A stretch of DNA of 64,000 nucleotides from Puccinia triticina. Lineage: Eukaryota > Basidiomycota > Pucciniomycetes > Pucciniales > Pucciniaceae. Location of the stretch: assembly GCF_026914185.1 (NCBI RefSeq), contig NC_070573.1:3837501-3901500 (forward strand). Direction: 5' to 3'. A program made the position numbers and the translations under genes. Positions 56,991 to 64,000 of the stretch are shown here, piece by piece (positions within the stretch are counted from its first letter, which is position 1; every line of letters starts with the position of its first letter). The notes under the pieces are model-generated. The model made no database searches. It was given only the letters and a program-made list of their open reading frames with translations, and was not told the DNA's origin.

Positions 56991-57856
56991 TTAGAACTTC
57001 TTCCAATGAACCTTCTTGCGTTGACTCTTGGTAGGTGGCTTCCAATCCACCGCGCAGATTTCAAATTGTTTTCTTGGATTGTTCCTTAATTTGTACCCTG
57101 TCTTCTTGGCTCGGGATTCCGCTGCAACAAACTCAACCTGTGGGCAAAACACCATATGAGACGCTGGCAAATTAGAAATGGCCTGCTCAAGCTACATACA
57201 CCCACCACAAGTGATTCACAGTCAGAGTCCAACGCCCGCGCCGCCACACCTCCAAACCTCACCAAGTCTTCTCTTTGCAGGGTCTGAAAATTATTGTGGG
57301 CTTGGAACTGGGTTGCCACAAGATTGACATGACCTAGCTTAGACTGAAAAATTTGATGTCAGCACCTTTGCACCTTGCTCATTTCAGCGGATAACTCATG
57401 TAATTCATGACTGTGTAAGGGTTCACTGACGAGTTTCATTTCCTTGCCCACAACTTCAACATGTCCCAAACACACCACAATTGGGTTCGGATTGACTTTT
57501 ACAACGTAGGCTGTCCCAAACACCCAAATGTCTTCGAATTTGTGGGCCAAAGGGAATTCGCCGCGATGCACTTGCCACTGGGACCGCTCCACGCAAATGA
57601 TGGGGTGACTTGGAGGGGGTGGAACAAGCAGTTGGCCCGAAAAGAAGATTTGGGTGCAGAAGTCATAGAGTATAGCGGGAACAGGCGCAACTAATGACTT
57701 TAAGACAATGTGATACTTGCGGTAGCGTGACAGTTGGTTGTCTTCAGTGAGCTTACATGATGCGATGCGGGTATAGATATGGATTTCATCTCCAATAATG
57801 CGCATGTTGTATGGATGGGTATTGGAGAGGTGGATATTCCCAGCCACTTCAATCAT
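56991..57856 (-). CDS. Unrecognised spliced gene
   Basis: It starts at 57856 with MIEVAGNIHLSNTHPYNMRI. Exon 1 runs to about 57370 and contains YDFCTQIFFSGQLLVPPPPS and EDIWVFGTAYVVKVNPNPIV. A second exon reads LGHVNLVATQFQAHNNFQTL, then QREDLVRFGGVAARAL. A clean intron (about 57135-57196) leads to VEFVAAESRAKKTGYKLRNN and a basic C-terminus ending VHWKKF with TAA at 56991-56993. The first intron is not resolved; the closest donor and acceptor leave only about 30 bases. The last exon looks genuine, so the gene may be functional. Family unknown. Confidence 0.5.
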
Positions 57857-60355
57857 TCTTACAATGAATCTGAATCAAACTTAGGGTGGGCTTATGTGTG
57901 TAGCCTGGGCCCAAATCAGGCCAATGGCCTGGAAATATATACTTGTTCCAGAGTCATTCATCAACCAGACCGTATCTCATGATCAATCTGGGATCAAAGG
58001 CAGTTGTTCCTTTGATTCCTCTGTCATGAAAGGGCAAGCTTTATACCCCTGCTGCCCAAACTGTGTTTCACCGCACAGGCAATCAATTTTCTCTGCATGC
58101 AATTATAAAAGACAGACCCACAGCCCTGATTCCCTTTCCCCGAGAGTATGGCACCTGCTCAATCCCGCACAACTCAATGTCTCTTGTTTACCTGGTTATG
58201 CCAAGGATTTGTACTGTGTGTGATTCTCTGTTGGACCTCTGCAGTTCTTGCTCCTCCGGGATGCAGGTGAGCTTTGTAAATACCGGGCCACCATATGTGC
58301 GGATTGCAGCAAATTGGCCATGTCTACCGTATAGTACGGCCGTTCATGGTGGTGGACATGCTCTTCTGACACATTTTTGGGTGGTGATGTCCCCTTCTCC
58401 TAAATCCCAGGGATGGCGGTCCCGCAACCCTCACAGGGCATTCTTATTTCACGCACTCCTGAAAGTAGGTCTGCCCGCAAGGCATCAGCCTTGACAGCCT
58501 GCAGAAAACAATGCCTGAGACTTCACACATTTGTGCATATCATGATTGAATCAGGAAATCACATCCTCTGGCATACCTCTCCTCCCTACAGAAGCTGGAG
58601 GTCTTAAAGCTGGCAGACTGGCCATGAACATCAAAATTGGCCGGAATGGAACGCAACACCCCTTTGCTCACAGACTGCTTAACTCCCGGGAACAACTTAC
58701 GGATCTGCATCAGTGAGCAAGAGGGGGAAGCGGAACTGAACCACCCACACCTCTGCACACCTCCATGTCACTTCACCTCACCCAATTTGCCGTGCCAGTT
58801 TTCCACTCTACTATGGACATTATATTCTATGACTTGACTCACACACTGCACTCAAGAGAATCTTCCACAGGTGTTGTGCCCAGTCTTCCACACGGTGACG
58901 TCCGGACAATATAGAGGGGGCTCAGTCATTGTCCGGGAAATCTGATTGACTAGCTGCGCTGCAGCGTCTCTAGCGGTGAGGTACAATTGTCACCCTGCAC
59001 AATCACATCATGCTTCTGGGGGCCACATCCATTGTTGCCTGTGAGGCTTGTGCTGACTGCCATTGCCTTTGCTGAGCATGTACAGTCCCAACTTGAAGCT
59101 CATTCAATGTCTCCTGCGCGTGTTTGGCCCTGTTGATTATTGGTTGGCTCAGGCTGCGCACACACCTGTTTATGCCTGGCAACTTGTACTTTGGATTCCA
59201 TTCAACCCTCTTGGGAGGTTTGTGACCACAGGTATTCATTCCATCCAATTCTCAGCAAAACACAGTTAGCACACCTGAATATGTCTGACCATTTTAGACA
59301 CTGAACAGGAAAATGAGACAGAGGCAGCCAACCATGTGGGCCATGAATCTTGCTGCCACATGGGTCACAAATTTCCTAATATCCACCATCACTGATAAAA
59401 ACTTCAGGTGACAGGTTTCTACTGAGATTTTTCAGCAGAGTGAAAGCTCATAAAGTCCTATTGAGTTCTGACATTGGCATCAGTAAAAGTGTCTCCAAGT
59501 TGGATGGGGGTTGCAAGCTCCAGTTGCTGCCAACCCTGTCTGGGTGCCTCTTAGTGATTTGATCTGAGAATCTTGATCATTTGCTGAAGTCAGTGAGAAA
59601 TTAGATTTGTGACAAGCAAAGCTGCGGATCGACCAACAAGCGGTGAGTTGCCATTAATGTGTTCTTTGGACAGGACCATGTAGAATTATTTTGCGCGGCG
59701 CCTCTGCAGCTGTATGAAATGGTGAAATGCAAGTGGGCTCTGATGTTTTTGTGCCTGCAAACACTAGCTCCTATTGTTATTTCCAAGAGAAGGTGAGATG
59801 ACCTACATCCTTTTTGTGTGTGCTATTGTATAAATCCAAGGATGGAATGTTCAATTGGCAACCCCAAACACACCACCCGCATGGGTTCCCTGGAAGTATG
59901 GATGTTGTGAGTCAAGGCAGAAGACAAACCATCTTTCTTGATTGGGAAACCCAGGACTCACCCCACATGGCAAGAATGTTGTGTTGAGATTTTCCTGTGA
60001 CATAATTGGTAAAAGGGTTCAACATAATCTGAAGCACCACTATCCCAACAGAGAAATGGTACTTTGAATCTCAACTTATTCCGGAGAATAGAAGGTTTCC
60101 ATGATAACTCAAGCATTTACCCAGATTTGAGTGCTGCTTTGACTGCTGTTGGATAGGACATGGTTGTTGTAAAACACACTCATGAAACCAATCCATTGAC
60201 TCATAAATCAGTGAGCAACAGACACATGCCTCAGTGTGGAGTCTTTTTCTGATGGTATGGCTCTCCCAACAGGCAGAGAGGAAACAATATTAATTGGGTT
60301 TTGGCCCTCATCCCCTCAGCTGTATGTCTGGGTGGCAGCACTACACGAGTCATAA
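57857..60355. other. No recognised gene
   Basis: Many short open frames occur on both strands without domain, splice or repeat support. Confidence 0.35.
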
Positions 60356-60745
60356 CAATCTTTTTAAACTTAATACATAAGGTTGTTTTGACTTCAGATT
60401 CCGATTTCTCATGCAATTTTGACCCTAGTGTTCACTGATCACTTTCCAATATCTCTACTCCTTCATAGAGTTTGTGGTTTGTGACACACGTGCGCAGCAG
60501 CGCCGTGTAGTCGCGCCTGAGCGCTCCAAACCACATGTACATGTGTGATTATGTCATCCAACTTTGAAAATTTTCAAAGTCAAGATCCCCCATGCAGCTG
60601 GAGGATCCACAGACTTCAGCACACCAGAACCATACCCCAGAGACACCCAGGATCTCTAACCAGAGGCCACTTCACTCCCAGTATCACTACAGGATATTGA
60701 CAGTAAGTACCCTCTTCTACTGACCTTGTTTATCTCAGAGGAAAC
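60356..60745. repeat. LTR-like direct repeat, copy 1
   Basis: It shares ACATAAGGTTGTTTTGACTTC, CATGCAATTTTGACCCTAGT and GATCCCCCATGCAGCTGGAGG with 61341-61710, in the same order. About 30 bp (GCAGCAGCGCCGTGTAGTCG region) is extra here. It is probably a retrotransposon terminal or leader region. Confidence 0.75.
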
Positions 60746-60864
60746 TCTGTTGCTCTTGACTGCTCTCTCCCTGCTTCTGTTTCTCTCTTCTGCTTCAAAA
60801 GATCTATAGGTTATCTCTTTTTAAGACCTTTAAAACCAGAGCAGAGTAGTCATCCTACTTCTGA

Positions 60865-61115
60865 ATCCCACCACCGTTTCCTTGGTGTGAGTGGAGACTG
60901 TTGCATCTCTAGCACAGTTGGCAGCCTACTTTTCTAGGTAGAGCTTGGCCCATATTAAATTAAACTCAAAAGATCAAGTTTCTCTCTTCTCAGTTTCTCT
61001 CTTCTATTTCTCTTGTCCTCACTGCTTGTATTTCTTTATCCCCAGAAATTCAACCAGTGTCCCCCTTTTCTTTGTGTCCTGTTGTCACACAAGAGACTCA
61101 GGCTCACAACACCAA
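60865..61115. repeat. LTR-like block related to 62878-63145, copy 1
   Basis: TTTCCTTGGTGTGAGTGGAG, CTCTAGCACAG, CAGTTTCTCTCTT and GAGACTCAGG(C/G)TCACA recur in order in the second block, as expected of diverged LTR segments. Confidence 0.6.
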
Positions 61116-61340
61116 AGAATAAATCATTCACCTCCTCTCAAGGCATGAAGGAATCACTTGGCACGTGGCTTCAACCAAAAACCCAAATTTGGATGTGGTC
61201 CTGTGTTGTTGCTGTGGGTGTGACGGGTGCATTAGCCAGGCCCACACCAAAGCAGCTTCACAGTGTCTTTCAGCCTTAGAGTCAACACAGTTGACCTAAA
61301 ACTGCCTTTTATCTCCATTTTATACCTAAATGTGCTCATA

Positions 61341-61710
61341 TCTTTTTAACCTTAAGACATAAGGTTGTTTTGACTTCAAATTCTGCTTCTCATGCAATTT
61401 TGACCCTAGTGTTCACTAATCACTTTACAATATCTCTACTCCTTCATTGAGTTTGTGGTTTGTGACACACAGCTTCAAACCACATGTACATGTGTGATTA
61501 TGTCATCCAACTTTGAAAATTTTCAAAGTCAAGATCCCCCATGCAGCTGGAGGATCCACAGACTTCAGCACACCAGAACCACACCCCAGATAACCCCAGG
61601 ATCACCACCAAAGAGTTTACAACACTCCCAGTATACCTACCATCACAGGCGCCTAGGATATTGACAGTAAGTAACCTCTTTCACTGAAACTTGTTTATCT
61701 CAGAGGTACA
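61341..61710. repeat. LTR-like direct repeat, copy 2
   Basis: Second copy of the block at 60356. It ends with GATATTGACAGTAAGTAACC and TGTTTATCTCAGAGG. Confidence 0.75.
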
Positions 61711-61883
61711 ACTCTGTGTCTTGCTTGATCTGCTCTTCTTTGCTGGCCTTTGCCTCATTCTTGATCACAGGGCTGTCCCTGCTTAACTTCATTCTTTTTC
61801 TGTGGTTTTTGCAAGAAAGAAACCACATAGGTTTTGTAGGAATACAGACCAAGACCGGGAGCAGGAACCATTATGGAATACTG

Positions 61884-62265
61884 CCCGGTCAGACTCAGCT
61901 GCGTTGAAAGGCAAGCCCTTCCGCGGTCCCCAGAACTTAGACTCAGCTGCGTTGAAAGGCAAGCCCTTCCGCGGTCCCCAGAACTTAGACCCAGCTGCGT
62001 TGAAAGGCAAGCCTTTCCGCAGTCCCCAGACCCGCTGCAACCCAAGAGGAAGCATGTGCAGTTAAGCCCAGCAGCACGGATAGGTAAGCTCTTCCGCACT
62101 TTCCCAGACCAAACCCCAAATAGCAAGCTGCGTTGAAAGGCAAGCCCTTCCGTGGTCCCCAGACCCGCTGCAACCCAAGAGGAAGCACGCGCGGTTAAGC
62201 CCAGCAGCACGGATAGGTAAGCCCTTCTGCACTTGCCCAGATCAAACCCCAACTAGCAAGCTGAT
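61884..62265. repeat. 48-bp and about 140-bp tandem repeats
   Basis: CAGCTGCGTTGAAAGGCAAG, followed by CCCTTCCGCGGTCCCCAGAA, occurs three times at 48-bp steps. Then a unit of about 140 bp with AGCCCAGCAGCACGGATAGG occurs twice. They overlap open frames on both strands that repeat with the DNA. Confidence 0.85.
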
Positions 62266-62877
62266 GTATTGGTTCACCAATTGCAGAAGCAAGCCAGAAA
62301 CCCCAACAACCTCTTGGAGGAAATTGATGGTAAGCACGCTAAGTGTCCAACAGAACTCCAGAAAAGACAGCTGACTTGTTCAACCATAGTTTGACAAGCC
62401 AACCCAGAAGCTACGCCATCGTATGCGCAGGAAAATACTAAGCTAATCAAGCTATTTACTTGTAAGTCTCAAAGAACAAAGAACTAGACATAGAAAGAAG
62501 AGAAAAAGGTGTATGGAGCTGACTAGCCCTACATTGGTTGACAGACAGAGAGAAAAGATATCACCAATATTGTTGATAGTCCAAGACCCTTTTTCAACCT
62601 AAATAATTTTCTTTTATCACAGATCTCACTCAGCCTAGACTGCACAGTCCTAAGACTATTATCAGAGTATGAACTGTTGTTCTGCTTCCAGGTAAATAAA
62701 CTTAAAAGTTTTTTTTTCTACTTCTCTATAGTTGTACTTAGTTAGTAGTCATTAGATTCTAACTCGGGAATATAAATTTCAGTTATTCCAATTCTTTTAG
62801 GTTTCCCTTTAAAGAACCTTGAATATCCAGAAGGAAGTTGAAAAATTGTGGCTGAATTAAACTTGTCTAATCCAGGA

Positions 62878-63145
62878 TCCCTCCATGTTTCTTTGGTGAG
62901 AGGAGGCTGCAGCACTCTCTAGCACAGCTTGGCAGCACTCTTCTGAAGAGGTAGCATTGCCAGTGGATGTGCATTCCCACCAGAATAACCTTGAATATCT
63001 GCTTATCTTGATCCTGCTCAGTTTCTCTCTCTCTTTCTCTCTCTCTCTTATATTTGTATTTTCTTTATCCAAAGAAATCCAAATATTCCCCCTTCTTTCT
63101 TGTGTCCTGCTGTCACTATAGAGACTCAGGGTCACAGTGTCTGAC
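62878..63145. repeat. LTR-like block, copy 2
   Basis: Diverged copy of 60865-61115. It contains a CT run (CTCTCTCTTTCTCTCTCTCT) and ends GACTCAGGGTCACA. Confidence 0.6.
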
Positions 63146-63170
63146 CCATCAGAGTCTCAGTATTAACATT

Positions 63171-63191
63171 CCCCCCCCCCCCCCCCCCCCC
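63171..63191. repeat. Poly(C) run, 21 bases
   Basis: An uninterrupted run of 21 C just after the LTR-like block. Its true length may differ, because such runs are error-prone in sequencing. Confidence 0.9.
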
Positions 63192-63645
63192 AGATAATCC
63201 TGGTGCCAAGTAGATCTGTCGCAACAATCTGCTAGTAGTGCCTCCAATATGTTAACTTGCAAAGGCTGGCTTCATTCATGACACTGTAAACAAAATGTTT
63301 AGCTAATTCATAAGCAAAAACAACTTGCATGTGTCAAAAATAAATGGCCATAGTATTACTTCTGCACTTTTCCAGGTCACTTCCATGGGCAGATGATTCT
63401 TATTAATTCTTGACATTTATGTTGATATTAATATAGTCCCTCCACATTGTGTATGGTGTGATCAAACACATGGTCAGATCTTGCAACTAAGCCACAATTG
63501 CATGTGGTGTTGGCTTGAGGTCAAATCAACATTCCGAATGATTGTGGCAACTCAGCAACATGGGGGTTGGGTGAGTTGTGAGATTGGCTTTAGATGAACA
63601 TCACATCAATATGGGTGCAATTTTGAGTTGTGAATGCTGCTGTAG

Positions 63646-64000
63646 TTGACATCAGCTTGAGTTGCTCAAGAAACATACGGCCTGGCACTCCCTGGAGAGT
63701 GCCACAGATTTCCCCCTGGTGACAGAAGCTGATTCCTGTGTATTCTATTGTTTCCGCAAAGGGAAACAGGGTATCATTTACCTGCATGTAGATGATATGA
63801 TTATCACCGGTGACATAATCTCGGCTGTCAAGAATCAAATCAAAGACAAATGGGCTATGGAAGACTTGGGAATCACAAAATTTGCTGTTGGAATAGAATT
63901 TGACATGGCCAACTGCCAACCAGAAAGCACTCCTTTTGGATACAATGTCAAATTAGCAAAATTGACAGATGAAGACTCCAGAATTTTTCTTCAGAGAAAT
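63646..64000 (+). pseudogene. Ty1/copia reverse transcriptase fragment, runs off the window
   Basis: The open frame reads LVTEADSCVFYCF, then YLHVDDMIITGD, the catalytic YVDD-type motif of copia reverse transcriptase. KDKWAMEDLGITKFAVGIEF follows. QPESTPFGYNVKLAKL comes only a few residues later, whereas the family normally has about 60-70 residues between these points, so there is an internal deletion. Sequence upstream of 63646 is closed by a stop. It is open at the window edge. Confidence 0.85.

Noticed and set aside
63171..63191. Poly(C) run as a biological signal
   Set aside because: A homopolymer of this length is common in fungal intergenic DNA, and its exact length cannot be trusted.

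Overview
This window looks like a slice of a large, repeat-rich basidiomycete genome, most likely a rust fungus (Pucciniales). That assignment is inference. It rests on fungal-type genes (a Tao3/Mor2-like morphogenesis protein, a Bet4 prenyltransferase subunit, an ATR/Rad3 kinase, arginase, Orc2, an Ssh4-like SPRY protein), short GT-AG introns of about 50-90 bases, and Tnp2, hAT and copia transposons. I see no tRNA, rRNA or CRISPR array.

The housekeeping genes here are all broken. From 0.4 to 13 kb lie a Tao3/Mor2-like fragment with frameshifts, a Bet4 fragment with an in-frame stop, an ATR/Rad3 fragment with frameshifts and a stop, and an unrecognised spliced gene that reads across a stop. 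An arginase relic lacking its central metal-binding part lies at 35.5-36.5 kb. Between and after these sit transposon-derived genes: a multi-exon coiled-coil gene (5.0-8.7 kb), a Tnp2 transposase interrupted by one stop (14.0-17.4 kb), and a few small spliced genes of unknown function (21.4 and 24.2 kb).

From 24.9 to 43.4 kb the sequence is mostly non-coding repeat. It holds a 450-463 bp terminal-inverted-repeat element in two copies, a 1.8 kb foldback element built of 160-bp subunits, small MITEs, and about 16 kb of discontinuous 21-bp minisatellites. Each 21-bp unit is a near-palindrome. A 173-bp satellite occupies 45.0-49.5 kb and is split by an insert that contains a complete 1,656-bp solo LTR with a perfect 5-bp target duplication.

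The most striking object is at 51.13-54.58 kb. It is a short retrotransposon with two 321/322-bp LTRs and a polypurine tract but no retroviral genes. It carries, in antisense, part of ORC2 joined in the same reading frame to part of an SSH4/EAR1-type SPRY gene. The element is itself inserted in an older LTR copy. The last 9 kb contain two convergent unrecognised genes, duplicated LTR-like blocks, and a copia reverse-transcriptase fragment that runs off the window end.
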